DNA of 64,000 nt, taken from positions 34,551 through 98,550 of the forward strand of contig RFNZ01000003.1 in the NCBI GenBank assembly GCA_009926935.1, given 5' to 3'. The stretch comes from Pseudomonadota bacterium. GTDB taxonomy: Bacteria; Pseudomonadota; Alphaproteobacteria; Micavibrionales; UBA1664. This document shows, piece by piece, positions 37,106-47,489 of the stretch; the stretch's first letter is position 1; each line of letters begins with the position of its first letter. Below the pieces are notes generated by a model, which had not been told where the DNA came from, searched no databases, and worked only from the letters and a program-made list of their open reading frames with translations. The position numbers and the translations under genes are program-made.

Positions 37106-38710
37106 TTAGTGCCTGAAATGCCGCATGCCGGTAAAGACCATGGCGAGGCCTTTTTCATCGGCGGCGGCTATCACTTCATCATCCCTGACTGATCCGCCTG
37201 GTTGGATGATGGCGGTGGCACCAGCCTCGGCCGCGGCCAAAAGGCCATCCGCGAAGGGGAAGAAGGCATCGGAGGCTACGACGGAGCCAATGGTCATAGG
37301 CTGATCCAGCTTTTCTGTTTTGGCGGCTTCGGCACTTTTCCAGGCAGCGATGCGCGAGCTATCGATGCGGCTCATTTGCCCCGCGCCAATGCCCACTGTT
37401 GTGCCATCCTTTACGTACACAATCGCGTTCGACTTTACATGCTTGGCTACACGGAAGGCGAAGAGCATGTCTTCCATCTCCTTTGCGGTGGGGCTACGCT
37501 TTGTAACCACTTTTAAATCGGCTTTTGTGATGCGGCCTGCATCGGCATCCTGCACGAGATATCCGCCTGCGATGGTTTTGATGCTGAGGCGTTTTTGTGC
37601 GGGGTCAGCCATGCCGCCGGTTGTGAGGAGGCGGAGGTTTTTCTTTGCGGCAATAATCGCTTTGGCTTCTTCGTCTACTTCAGGTGCTATAATTACCTCC
37701 GTAAACACTTTCACCATTTCTTCGGCGGTTGCGGCATCGAGTCTGCGGTTCATGGCAACAATCCCGCCAAAGGCCGATACTGGGTCGCAGCGCAGCGCGT
37801 GGCGATATGCATCGTATAAAGACGCGTGGGATGCAACGCCGCATGGGTTGGCGTGTTTGATGATGGCGACGGTTGGTTCCTCAAACTCGGATACGAGTTC
37901 AAAAGCGGCGTCTGTATCGTTGAGGTTGTTGTACGAGAGTTCTTTGCCCTGATGCTGGGTTGCCAATGCCACGCCCGCGCGTTTTGTGCCATCGGCATAG
38001 AAGGCTGCTTTTTGGTGCGGGTTTTCGCCGTAGCGCATGGGTTGCGCGAGTGTGCCTGCGGTCACGATAACCGGCGGCATATCGGCGCCAAGTTGGCTAC
38101 CAAACCAGCTTGAGATTGCGCCGTCATAGGCGGCTGTCGTCGCGTAAGCCTTCGCGGCCATCATGCGGCGTGTTTCGTATGAAATCTCGCCTTTGGTTTT
38201 ATTCAGTTCCTCGACGATTGTATCGTAGTCGCTCGCGTTTGTTATTACGGTTACGAAGTCGTGGTTTTTGGCGGCGGCGCGGATCATGGCTGGGCCGCCT
38301 ATATCGATATTCTCGACACAGAGCGCGAAGTCACCGCCTTTTGCCACGGTTTCGGCAAATGGGTAGAGGTTGATGACGACGATATCGATGGCGCCAATAT
38401 TGTGATCTTTCATCGCTTTTGTGTGCGCTGCGTCGTCGCGGCGAGCCAAAAGGCCGCCGTGGACGGAAGGGTGCAGGGTTTTAACGCGGCCGTCCATTAC
38501 TTCAGGGAAGCCCGTGATTTCCGATACGTCTTTGACAGGGATGCCTGCGTCTTTAATTGCTTTGTGTGTGCCACCTGTTGAGACGAGCTCGATACCATGG
38601 TCGGCCAAGGCTTTTGCGAGCTCTACCAACCCCGTTTTATCAGATACCGACAAAAGGGCGCGTTTGGGTTTGACGGAAGCTGTGTTCGTGGGGAAGGATT
38701 TTGTGACCAT
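37106..38710 (-). CDS. purH: bifunctional AICAR transformylase/IMP cyclohydrolase
   Basis: [37 protein letters not shown]-like, [33 protein letters not shown]. Confidence 0.98.
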   Translation of the reverse strand: MVTKSFPTNTASVKPKRALLSVSDKTGLVELAKALADHGIELVSTGGTHKAIKDAGIPVKDVSEITGFPEVMDGRVKTLHPSVHGGLLARRDDAAHTKAMKDHNIGAIDIVVINLYPFAETVAKGGDFALCVENIDIGGPAMIRAAAKNHDFVTVITNASDYDTIVEELNKTKGEISYETRRMMAAKAYATTAAYDGAISSWFGSQLGADMPPVIVTAGTLAQPMRYGENPHQKAAFYADGTKRAGVALATQHQGKELSYNNLNDTDAAFELVSEFEEPTVAIIKHANPCGVASHASLYDAYRHALRCDPVSAFGGIVAMNRRLDAATAEEMVKVFTEVIIAPEVDEEAKAIIAAKKNLRLLTTGGMADPAQKRLSIKTIAGGYLVQDADAGRITKADLKVVTKRSPTAKEMEDMLFAFRVAKHVKSNAIVYVKDGTTVGIGAGQMSRIDSSRIAAWKSAEAAKTEKLDQPMTIGSVVASDAFFPFADGLLAAAEAGATAIIQPGGSVRDDEVIAAADEKGLAMVFTGMRHFRH

Positions 38711-38802
38711 GGCGTGGTTTTACCGCCAAGTGGCTACTGCGTCAAATGACAGAGGTCAAATAATCTCAAATTTCTGGCTTTTGAGGTTAGACACAGTAAT
38801 GC

Positions 38803-39633
38803 TTACTTTGCGGGGGGTGGTGCATCAGAGTGTACGTAGACGCCGCGCTCGCCTTCCAGCGGTTTGAAAGAGTTTGTAATACCCAAGACTGTTTCGGCAC
38901 CACCTAAGAAGAGCGTGCCGTGCTTTGCCAGACGTTTTGACATTTTATCAAGGATTTTGCCTTTTGTCGGTTGATCGAAATAAATCAGGACGTTGCGGCA
39001 AAAAATACAATCAAAGGTGCCAAACTGGTCCATCGGATCAAGAAGATTGAAGTTTTGGAACTTCACCATCTGTTTGATGTCATCCTTGATGGTCCAAGTA
39101 TCGCCGGTTTGGGTAAAGTATTTAACCAGCATCATGATGGGCATGCCGCGCTGGACCTCAAATTGCGAGTACTTACCGGCCTTCGCCTGATCAAGAATCT
39201 CTTTGGACAAGTCGGTTGCCAGAATTTCAAACTTGATGCCGGCCCATTTCGCGGCATTTTCTTTCATGGTAATGGCAAGAGTATAGGGTTCCTGCCCTGA
39301 GGAGCAGGCGGCAGACCAGATGCGGATGGTACAGTTGGGGCCTTTGGCCTTCAGAACGGCGGGCACTACAAGATCGCGGAACTTATCGAACGGCTTTTGA
39401 TCGCGGAAAAACATGGTCTCATTGGTTGTCATCGCGTCTACGATGTCTTCCACGAGCTGCTTATCAGGTATGCCGCGCAGTTTGTCAGTCAGCGCAACCA
39501 TATCAGGGATGTTCCATTTTTTGATAACGGGGGCGAGGCGGGACTCAAGCAGGTATGATTTATCGGTTGTGATGACGAGTCCGGATTTCTCGTAAAGCAT
39601 GTTTTTGTATACGTCGAAATCTACGGTTTTCAT
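38803..39633 (-). CDS. cheR: chemotaxis protein methyltransferase
   Basis: TTNETMFFRDQKPF, IWSAACSSGQEPYTLAI, DCIFCRNVLIYFD. Confidence 0.96.
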   Translation of the reverse strand: MKTVDFDVYKNMLYEKSGLVITTDKSYLLESRLAPVIKKWNIPDMVALTDKLRGIPDKQLVEDIVDAMTTNETMFFRDQKPFDKFRDLVVPAVLKAKGPNCTIRIWSAACSSGQEPYTLAITMKENAAKWAGIKFEILATDLSKEILDQAKAGKYSQFEVQRGMPIMMLVKYFTQTGDTWTIKDDIKQMVKFQNFNLLDPMDQFGTFDCIFCRNVLIYFDQPTKGKILDKMSKRLAKHGTLFLGGAETVLGITNSFKPLEGERGVYVHSDAPPPAK

Positions 39634-40770
39634 TTACAGCACCTTCTGCGCTATGTGGGTGCCGAGATCCTTGAGAGGCAGGACAGTATAGCAAAGGCCC
39701 GCCATCGATACCGCGCCGGGCATGCCCCAGACAACGCTGGTTGCCTGATCCTGCGCGGCTACATGTCCGCCTGCGTTGACTACTTCCTGTGCGCCGAGCA
39801 TACCGTCCGATCCCATGCCTGTCAGGATAACAGTCAGAATGTCTCTCGCATAGTAGGGGATGAGGCTGCGCAGCATAGGGTCAACGGCGGGTTTGCAAAA
39901 ATTTTCGGCAGGACCATCATTCAACGTTAAAACAGGCGCTCCGGAATCGCTCTTTTTCAGAAGCATGTGAAGCCCGCCTTTGGCTAGATGGGCGCGGCCG
40001 GGCAAAAGAGGCATTCCCTCTGTCGCTTCCACGCATGGGATGCCGGTATTGGAGGTTATGTGCTGGGCCAGCAGTGCCGTAAATGTAGGCGGCATGTGCT
40101 GCGTGATGACAATCGGGATATTTTTTATGCCTTTCATTGGCTTTAAAAATTCAAAAAGCGCCTGAGGACCACCTGTAGAAGAACCTACGGCCAGAATGCG
40201 CGGTTTCCAGATAGCGGAAGGTGCTGGCCGCAGCGGGAATTTGGCACCTGCGGGTGGCAGGACAAATCCTGCAGCCGATTTTTGCGCTGGGTTGCTTTTT
40301 GCGGTTTCGTGGCTGATTTTGGCTTCGATTTCGGGCGGAAGCGGTTTTCCAAATGACCGAATGAGCTGGACCAGACTATTATGAAAGTCGCTGGATTTGT
40401 TGATATCGGTCGTGCTGGTTGGTTTTGGAATGTAATCGACCGCGCCTATGGCCATTGCCTTGAGTGAGATTTCGGCGTTGTCCAGCGTCAGGGTCGAACA
40501 CATGATGATTTTGGCATCCGGGTGGGCTTTTATCATGTGCCCGAGAGCGGTTATTCCGTCCATTATCGGCATCTCGATATCCATGATAACGACATCGGGC
40601 CTGAACTCGTTGTAATACTTCAGTGCTACTTCTCCGTTTTGGGCGGAGGCGACGACTTTAATGTAGGGGTCGCTCTCAATGATGCGCGTGACCATGCCTC
40701 GGATGACCGCTGAATCATCAACGACCATGACGCGTGTGGCCAGTGTTTCTGCGGTCCCTGTTGATGTCAT
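39634..40770 (-). CDS. cheB: chemotaxis response regulator protein-glutamate methylesterase
   Basis: Receiver domain plus GSSTGGPQALFEFL, TQHMPPTFTALLA, ILTGMGSDG. Confidence 0.96.
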   Translation of the reverse strand: MTSTGTAETLATRVMVVDDSAVIRGMVTRIIESDPYIKVVASAQNGEVALKYYNEFRPDVVIMDIEMPIMDGITALGHMIKAHPDAKIIMCSTLTLDNAEISLKAMAIGAVDYIPKPTSTTDINKSSDFHNSLVQLIRSFGKPLPPEIEAKISHETAKSNPAQKSAAGFVLPPAGAKFPLRPAPSAIWKPRILAVGSSTGGPQALFEFLKPMKGIKNIPIVITQHMPPTFTALLAQHITSNTGIPCVEATEGMPLLPGRAHLAKGGLHMLLKKSDSGAPVLTLNDGPAENFCKPAVDPMLRSLIPYYARDILTVILTGMGSDGMLGAQEVVNAGGHVAAQDQATSVVWGMPGAVSMAGLCYTVLPLKDLGTHIAQKVL

Positions 40771-40809
40771 TTCCGGTTTATCCGTGCCGCGGTGCGGTTT
40801 TTGGGCGCT

Positions 40810-41175
40810 TTAGATAAGGCCGATTTGAGAGAATTTGGTTGCGACGATTTCGCCATCAAACGGTTTCATGATGTACTCGTTGGCGCCTGCCATGATTGCG
40901 CGCTGAATAAAGCTCATATCGTTTTCTGTTGTACAAAAAACCACTTTGGGCTGCTCGCCACCCGGCATGGTGCGCAGTTTTTCAAGAAACTCGATGCCGG
41001 ACATATTAGGCATATTCCAGTCCAGCAGAATAGCGTCGGGCATCGCCTTCTGACAGGCGGCTACGGCAAATACTCCGTCCTCGGCTTCCTCGCAGGAAAA
41101 ACCAAGATCTTCGATGATCCTACGCGCTACCTTGCGGACCACGCGGCTATCGTCAACCACCAGACACGATTTCAT
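40810..41175 (-). CDS. cheY: chemotaxis response regulator CheY
   Basis: 121 aa stand-alone receiver (VVDDSR, DAILLDWNMPNMSGIEFL). Confidence 0.93.
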   Translation of the reverse strand: MKSCLVVDDSRVVRKVARRIIEDLGFSCEEAEDGVFAVAACQKAMPDAILLDWNMPNMSGIEFLEKLRTMPGGEQPKVVFCTTENDMSFIQRAIMAGANEYIMKPFDGEIVATKFSQIGLI

Positions 41176-41237
41176 CTTTTTATCCTCTTAGACCCAATCT
41201 CATCTTAAATTTTATCGTTCTATCCCTTAAGTCTGAC

Positions 41238-41732
41238 TTAATGAACGCTGTGGTGCAGCAGCTTCCGGACATCAATCACTATCAGTAGCTGATTCTCGAG
41301 GCGGAAAATACCGCTCGCGACATCGCGCCATACAGAATCCAAAGTAGGAGGAACGTTCTCGAAGTCCTTGTTTTGCATGGAAAGAACGTCGCCAACTCTG
41401 TCAATGATCAGGGAGTAAAGTTCATGTTCAAGCTCAACCACGACGCTCATGGTTTTTGCACCTTGAGGCAAATCAGGCAAACCCAAGCGGCAGCGGACAT
41501 TGATGGCTGTTACGATCCGGCCACGGAGGTTGAGGGCACCGGCTACTTCAGGCGGGGCCAGCGGCACGCGGGTTACGGTTTGCTGGCGCAATACGTCCTG
41601 TACCTGTAGGACCGGGATGCCAAAAAGCTGGTTGTCGATCACGACCGTCAAGAATTCGGTCGTTTGAGGGCCTTCATCCAACTCGCCTGCGCGGCGTTTT
41701 CTAAATTTTGAGACTTCGCCTGTCAAACTCAT
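41238..41732 (-). CDS. cheW: chemotaxis coupling protein CheW
   Basis: CheW domain; NLRGRIVTAINVRCRLGLP. Confidence 0.94.
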   Translation of the reverse strand: MSLTGEVSKFRKRRAGELDEGPQTTEFLTVVIDNQLFGIPVLQVQDVLRQQTVTRVPLAPPEVAGALNLRGRIVTAINVRCRLGLPDLPQGAKTMSVVVELEHELYSLIIDRVGDVLSMQNKDFENVPPTLDSVWRDVASGIFRLENQLLIVIDVRKLLHHSVH

Positions 41733-44470
41733 GCGGCACCTCCGGCTGCGCTGCCATGTCTATGTTCTGCCAAGGTTTGTGAGAGCGTCGTGAGAAGTGT
41801 GTCACGATCAAATTTGGCAACGTATTTGCTGAAACCAACTTCACGCCCGCGATCTATATCGTTTTGAGTGGCGTGGCTTGTGAGGGCTACCATTGGCGTT
41901 TTCATCCAGCGACCCTGTTTGCGCACCGTCTGTGCAAATTCAAAACCACTCATTTCGGGCATCTCAATATCGGAGATGATGACATCAAACTCCTCGCCCT
42001 GTTCTTCCAGCTCCAGCGCCCTTAGTGGGTTTTCAGCTGCCGTGACTTCATATCCGGCGACAGAGAGGAGAGGAGTCAACATGTTTCGGAAGAAGGGACT
42101 GTCATCGACAATCAGCACGCGGCGGGCACGTTTCATATCCTCCCTGTCGAAATCCTCATCACCGTGGTCGCGGAACCAATCTTTGTAGGCGCCTTTGAGG
42201 AAGTGCCCTACATCAATGATTTCCGTTGCGTGACCACGGATGATTGCCGAGCCCAGAAAACCGGGTTTGTCTGAACTAATCTGGATATTGATATAATCTT
42301 CCACGATGTCGATGATCTGGCCAACCATGAGCCCCATCGTGCGCGTGCCGTCCGAAAAGACAAGGGTAGGTTGCGTGCCATCTTCCGAAAGAGGCATGCT
42401 GTCGGAGAATTTGAGAAGCGGCATCAGAGAGCCACGATACTGAATGAGCATCTGGCCGTTCGACATTTCGATTTTTGGAACGCTTACATCCTCAAGTCGC
42501 GCCACAAGCGAGAGCGGAACGGCTTTGGGCATGGCGTCGTTTGCCGAGAAAAGCAGAAGTGATGTTTTAGTGCCGGCACGTGCTTGTTGGGCTTCTGTCT
42601 CGGCATCTTTTGCAGTTGTATCGGCAACGCTGATCTCGCCGGTGGCTTTGGCAATACCACCCGGATCAAGGATCATGATGACGCTGCCATCACCCAGAAT
42701 GGTGTTGCCTGAAAAGAGTTCGATATCCTGCAGCATCTTGGCGACGGGCTTGACTACGATCTCTTCGGTATCGAATACGCGGTCTACAATAATACCAAAC
42801 ACGTATGCGCCAACTTTGGTTACGATGATGTAGCGGTTGCCGCTGTTGCTACGCCCGTTTTTACCATTCGCTTTTGCAGGCGCGTCCGGGAGTTTTAGAA
42901 GTTTTTGCAATGTAACAAGTGGCAGAAGGTGGTTGCGAAGTCGGAAGACCGGCGTGCCGTTGATGTGCTCGATACGGTTTTCGCCCTTGTCGGATGCCAT
43001 CACCAATTCTTGCACCGAAAGTTGCGGGATGGCGTAGCGCTCGCCTGCCGATTCAACGATGAGTGCGGAAACGATCGCAAGGGTAAGCGGAATTTTGATT
43101 GTAAAGGTGGAGCCTTGTCCTTCGACCGAATGTAGATCGATCGTGCCTCCGATTTTTTCGATGTTCGTGCGAACGACATCCATGCCGACACCACGGCCGG
43201 AGACAGATGTTATTTTTTCAGCAGTCGAGAAACCGGCATCAAAAATGAACTGATGGATTTGTTTGTTGGACATGCCTGCGAGCTCTTCCGCAGTGGCGAT
43301 GCCTTTTTCAATGGCTTTCTGTTTGATACGGGCTGTGTTGAGGCCGCGACCGTCATCCTTGATTTCGATGATGATATGGCCGCCCTCATGGAAGGCGCGC
43401 AGTATGATTTTGCCGGTTTCAGGTTTGCCCGCCATTGCGCGGTCGGCTGGTTTTTCGATGCCATGGTCCCCAGAGTTACGGACCATGTGCGTGAGCGGGT
43501 CCTTGATAAGCTCAAGGACCTGTCTATCCAGTTCCGTTTCCTCGCCCATCATGACGAGGTCGATTTTCTTGCCAAGTTCGTGGCTCAGATCGCGGATGAT
43601 ACGCGGCAATTTTGACCATGCGGCCCCGATTGGTTGCATGCGTGTTTTCATTACGCCTTCCTGAAGGTCGGATACGACGTGATTCAGGCGTTGTAGCGGG
43701 GCTGCAAACTCGTTGTTCTGGGTTGTACTGCGCATAATCTGCAAGAGCTGGTTGCGTGTCAGAACCATCTCGGAGACGAGCGTCATGAGGTTTTCAAGCA
43801 CCTCGACGTTTACGCGGAGCGTCTGGTTTGAAACCGCCGACTCCTTCGCTGTGTGATCCTCGGCGCCGTCTTTTGCGGCCTGTTTTGATACTGGCGCAGC
43901 GGCTGGTGGTGTTGGTGCAGCAGCCGGTGCCTGCGGCGCTACCGTGCCGCCAGAAAGCGGCGCATTGAGCGCTGCTGCGATTGGATCAGCGGGAGCGGGG
44001 ATGGAATCCCACAAAGCTTGTAGAGGGTCGGCGGGGGCTGCTTTGGGTGCCTCAGCTTGGGCAGGAGCAGCGGTGCCTGAGCCAGGCATTGGTTTGCCTT
44101 CGTAAACGGCATCCAGTTTTTCGATGAGGTCGTTATCCGAACCCTCGGGTTCCTTACCCGTCGCTTCAATGTCGCCGATGATGTATTTGATACGGTCAAT
44201 CGATTCAAAGATCAGCGTTACGTAATCCGGAGTTACTTCAAGCGTACCATCTCTGAAACGGCCCATGACGTTTTCGGCGCGGTGGGCAACTGTTTCAAGG
44301 CGAGGAAGCCCCAAAAACCCGCACGTGCCTTTAATGGTGTGCATCAGGCGAAAGATTGAGCCCAGGAGATTTTTGTCGTTCGGATTTTGCTCGAGGTTTA
44401 CAAGCTGGACGTCGATTGCAGCCAATGATTCATTGGTTTCTGTGATGAATTCGACAATGAGATCGTCCAT
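41729..44470 (-). CDS. cheA: hybrid chemotaxis histidine kinase CheA with two CheW-like domains and C-terminal receiver
   Basis: HPt MHTIKGTCGFLGL, kinase GVGMDVVRTNIEKIGG, C-terminal VLIVDDSPFFRNML/DVIISDIEMPEMSG. Confidence 0.95.
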   Translation of the reverse strand: MDDLIVEFITETNESLAAIDVQLVNLEQNPNDKNLLGSIFRLMHTIKGTCGFLGLPRLETVAHRAENVMGRFRDGTLEVTPDYVTLIFESIDRIKYIIGDIEATGKEPEGSDNDLIEKLDAVYEGKPMPGSGTAAPAQAEAPKAAPADPLQALWDSIPAPADPIAAALNAPLSGGTVAPQAPAAAPTPPAAAPVSKQAAKDGAEDHTAKESAVSNQTLRVNVEVLENLMTLVSEMVLTRNQLLQIMRSTTQNNEFAAPLQRLNHVVSDLQEGVMKTRMQPIGAAWSKLPRIIRDLSHELGKKIDLVMMGEETELDRQVLELIKDPLTHMVRNSGDHGIEKPADRAMAGKPETGKIILRAFHEGGHIIIEIKDDGRGLNTARIKQKAIEKGIATAEELAGMSNKQIHQFIFDAGFSTAEKITSVSGRGVGMDVVRTNIEKIGGTIDLHSVEGQGSTFTIKIPLTLAIVSALIVESAGERYAIPQLSVQELVMASDKGENRIEHINGTPVFRLRNHLLPLVTLQKLLKLPDAPAKANGKNGRSNSGNRYIIVTKVGAYVFGIIVDRVFDTEEIVVKPVAKMLQDIELFSGNTILGDGSVIMILDPGGIAKATGEISVADTTAKDAETEAQQARAGTKTSLLLFSANDAMPKAVPLSLVARLEDVSVPKIEMSNGQMLIQYRGSLMPLLKFSDSMPLSEDGTQPTLVFSDGTRTMGLMVGQIIDIVEDYINIQISSDKPGFLGSAIIRGHATEIIDVGHFLKGAYKDWFRDHGDEDFDREDMKRARRVLIVDDSPFFRNMLTPLLSVAGYEVTAAENPLRALELEEQGEEFDVIISDIEMPEMSGFEFAQTVRKQGRWMKTPMVALTSHATQNDIDRGREVGFSKYVAKFDRDTLLTTLSQTLAEHRHGSAAGGAA

Positions 44471-44631
44471 AGGTACCCCTAGAGCCTTGATTTATCGAAA
44501 TAAAGCGAACGCTTATCAAAGTGCATGGTACCTAAATTCGTTGCAGCTGACCATGCATAATGCGCGCGCGCATACGCAGTTATGATAACCGCGTATTCCT
44601 TACTCAAACGTAACGATGATAGGGAAAATGA

Positions 44632-46266
44632 TCAGCTGGTTTTAGGTTGGTACTTAGGCTCGTCGAGTGGTTTGGCAAAGTAATAACCTTGCCCGAGTTC
44701 AACACCCATCTTCTTGAGAATCTCGACATGCTCTTTTGTCTCGACACGTTCTGCCACCACGCCAACCTTGAGGTCAGCGCACATGCGTACGAGGTTTGCG
44801 ATCATGGCCTGATCACGCTGCGAGTTAAGAATGTTCATGATGTACTGGCCGTCGATCTTGATCGCATCCACATGGATTTTGTGCAGGTACTGGAATGAGG
44901 CCGAGCCTGCGCCAAAGTCATCGAGCGCTACTTTGAATCCGTCTTTTTGTAAGGATTGTACGAAGTGATTCACTTTATCGAGGTCAGTTATCTGGCTGCT
45001 TTCCGTGATCTCAAAAACCATGCGCTTCGGAATATCGGATTTTAAATGTGGCTCCAGTTTACCGCGTAGGTTTTCGATGAATTTTTCATTCTGGATCGAG
45101 ATGCCTGAAAGGTTTACCGAGATTTTGACAGATTTAGGCGCCGTAAACACAAGGTAATTGATGACCTTGCCGCAGATGGCCAAATCTAGCTCGGGGCTAA
45201 GCCCTACTTCCTCGCAGAAGACGATGGCATCGTAAGGAGATTTCCCGCCTTCAAAGCGCACCAGTGCTTCGTAATAAGCTACGCTCGCATCTTCCAGCTT
45301 GACGATAGGCTGGAATTTGAGCTCGAAGCGGGACTGATGGATGATCTGTTTGAAGTCGGCAATTTTTTGGGCGTTCTGCGTAAGGTAATTCTCAAAGCCG
45401 CCTTCGAGGTTGAGAATATTGAACGCACTGCCCTGTTTTTCGAACTGGTTGATTGTGTACATGACGGCGCGCGCGAGTTCTTTTTCATTCAGCTTGCCGT
45501 CCGACATTTCTATTGAATTCGCTTTGGCGGTCACGCCTTTTTTCTCTGGGTCGGCATCGCGGCTGAGGGCCTCGATGTTTTTTTGGATCATATCGGCTGA
45601 AATATTTTCACCGTGAACTACGCCAAAGCGTCCGTCGTCAAGCGCGGCTGCGGTGCGGCCATCTGCCGCATACGTACGTAGGAGCGTTGATATGCTTTCA
45701 CGGAACGTGCCCCATTTTTCGTCACCGATTTTGCCTTTAAAATTTTTACTATCCGGCAAATCGACGAAGGTCATGCCCAGTTTTTGGCCGAGGGTGTCGC
45801 TTGCAGCCATCATTTCGAGGGCGGCTTCGGCGAAAGAGTCCTTATCAAGCAGGGCGCCTTGCGATTCATTGCGTGCGTCTTTAGCACCGCTGACTTGTGA
45901 TAGGGCACCTTTTGAAATGGTGAGATAGACATGCCCTGGCTTATCCGGCATTGCAACGCCTGAGAGCATGGCTACTTTAAGGGATGTCTGTTCCTCGTTG
46001 AGATTAACGAGAACTGGCCCGAACCGAACGCCGGCTTTGGCGCTAGCCCTTAAGGAGCCTATTAGGCCGCGGTCTTTGGGAGCAAAAATTTCGGATACGT
46101 TTTTACCTGTCAGTTTGCCATCATTGGCTCCTGCCAGGCCTTTTGCGGCACCGATAGAGTAGACGATCGTGCCTTTGGCATCGACCTCGACCAAAAGGTC
46201 CGCCCCCGCAAAGGCGAATGCCAGAAAGCGGTCACGTTGGTCTTTCAGGTCTTTGTCGGAGGCCAT
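44632..46266 (-). CDS. EAL-domain protein with PAS-like N-terminus and degenerate GGDEF-like region
   Basis: YEALVRF, SVNLSG, FEITES, LDDFGAGSASF, IKIDG, VVAERVET. Confidence 0.88.
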   Translation of the reverse strand: MASDKDLKDQRDRFLAFAFAGADLLVEVDAKGTIVYSIGAAKGLAGANDGKLTGKNVSEIFAPKDRGLIGSLRASAKAGVRFGPVLVNLNEEQTSLKVAMLSGVAMPDKPGHVYLTISKGALSQVSGAKDARNESQGALLDKDSFAEAALEMMAASDTLGQKLGMTFVDLPDSKNFKGKIGDEKWGTFRESISTLLRTYAADGRTAAALDDGRFGVVHGENISADMIQKNIEALSRDADPEKKGVTAKANSIEMSDGKLNEKELARAVMYTINQFEKQGSAFNILNLEGGFENYLTQNAQKIADFKQIIHQSRFELKFQPIVKLEDASVAYYEALVRFEGGKSPYDAIVFCEEVGLSPELDLAICGKVINYLVFTAPKSVKISVNLSGISIQNEKFIENLRGKLEPHLKSDIPKRMVFEITESSQITDLDKVNHFVQSLQKDGFKVALDDFGAGSASFQYLHKIHVDAIKIDGQYIMNILNSQRDQAMIANLVRMCADLKVGVVAERVETKEHVEILKKMGVELGQGYYFAKPLDEPKYQPKTS

Positions 46267-46371
46267 GGGTAGAGGTACCCGTAAATAGTTTCCCACATTC
46301 TAGTTCATCATGGATCAATTGATAACGAGTTAATATTGCTCATTCTTTCTGTTTTCTATAAGAAGTGCGCC

Positions 46372-47487
46372 ATGCGAGATATTGGTGCAACCATTCCTCA
46401 GCCTTTTGCCTATGACTGGATGTCGGAAGAAGATGTCGTAGGAGTTGCCGCAAGGCGCGGTTTTGGAACGATTGAAAGCATTTCGACGCGTTTTTCCTTT
46501 GCCACGCAGGATAGGGATGGATGGCACAAACATGACCATGTCTATATAGGCCATGTATCTGGCGCCGTGCCTCTTTCTGAGATACGTATCCATTTTTCAG
46601 GCGGCCCTTCCTTAGAAGCTGTTTTGGGGCATGACCCCATGCAGGCGTCCGACTTAGCCCTTCGGCTTTCAAATCTTGCGATTGCGGAGGGAGCGCGGCT
46701 CAGCGAGCTCAAGGATTGCATTGATACAACCTACATTGATCTATCGTCCATTGAAGATATGCGTGTTCGGAACAAGCCCGGCCTTCAGGCCCCTGATACG
46801 CATGACATTGTTTATCGCAGGCATTCGGATACGGATTGGCGCTGGCAGGAACCCTTGCGTTTTATGCACGCTGAAAAGTGCCGTCTGGCCCTGCTTAAAA
46901 TTGCGAGTGCTGCTGCTGATCAAGCAGGCTTTGCATCTATCGAGAGTTTTTGTGATCTGCCTTTAGAGAGTGTTCAGGAAACGTTTGGCGATTATGCGCT
47001 GTATATAAAACCATCGAGCCTTGTGGCTGTTATAGCCGGCCGTGAACATGATCATGAGCAGGGCGGTTATAAAAATGGTTCGTGCGCCGTACATGTGTTG
47101 TATGGGCAAGGGCGGTATCTTGGGCTGGGTTTTTGTGATGACTTTATCAAAGCACGTTTTGCGATGCGCCAGCTGTCGGTGCTTAATCCTGCACTCAGGC
47201 CCATAGATCGCAGTAAGCTTGTGTTTGTGCATCCGCTCCGGTTTAAGGCAGCTAACGGTTTAATCGACAACTCAGCCAGAACGGCAGCGGTTAATGACAA
47301 TCGCAGTGTTTATCTGCATTTCAAGAATCATGCGCGTTCGGTTGCGATCTCATACAAAACAGAAGATGCTGCCAAGGCAGCCATGGCCTTCATGAACGTT
47401 GCTGCCGCAGAAGCCAGAAAACCAAGGCTTGTTGACCGTAGTGGCGCTAACGTCGTCCACCTGATAGGTGGTCGTGCACCAATCTGA
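46372..47487 (+). CDS. hypothetical protein
   Basis: ORF divergent from the EAL gene; likely ATG at 46372. Confidence 0.6.
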   Translation: MRDIGATIPQPFAYDWMSEEDVVGVAARRGFGTIESISTRFSFATQDRDGWHKHDHVYIGHVSGAVPLSEIRIHFSGGPSLEAVLGHDPMQASDLALRLSNLAIAEGARLSELKDCIDTTYIDLSSIEDMRVRNKPGLQAPDTHDIVYRRHSDTDWRWQEPLRFMHAEKCRLALLKIASAAADQAGFASIESFCDLPLESVQETFGDYALYIKPSSLVAVIAGREHDHEQGGYKNGSCAVHVLYGQGRYLGLGFCDDFIKARFAMRQLSVLNPALRPIDRSKLVFVHPLRFKAANGLIDNSARTAAVNDNRSVYLHFKNHARSVAISYKTEDAAKAAMAFMNVAAAEARKPRLVDRSGANVVHLIGGRAPI

Positions 47488-47489
47488 TC

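Noticed and set aside
44471-44631. GC-alternating stretch TGCGCGCGCGCATACGC and shared GGTACC upstream of cheA and the EAL gene
   Set aside because: Short, low-information similarity; not enough to claim a regulatory element
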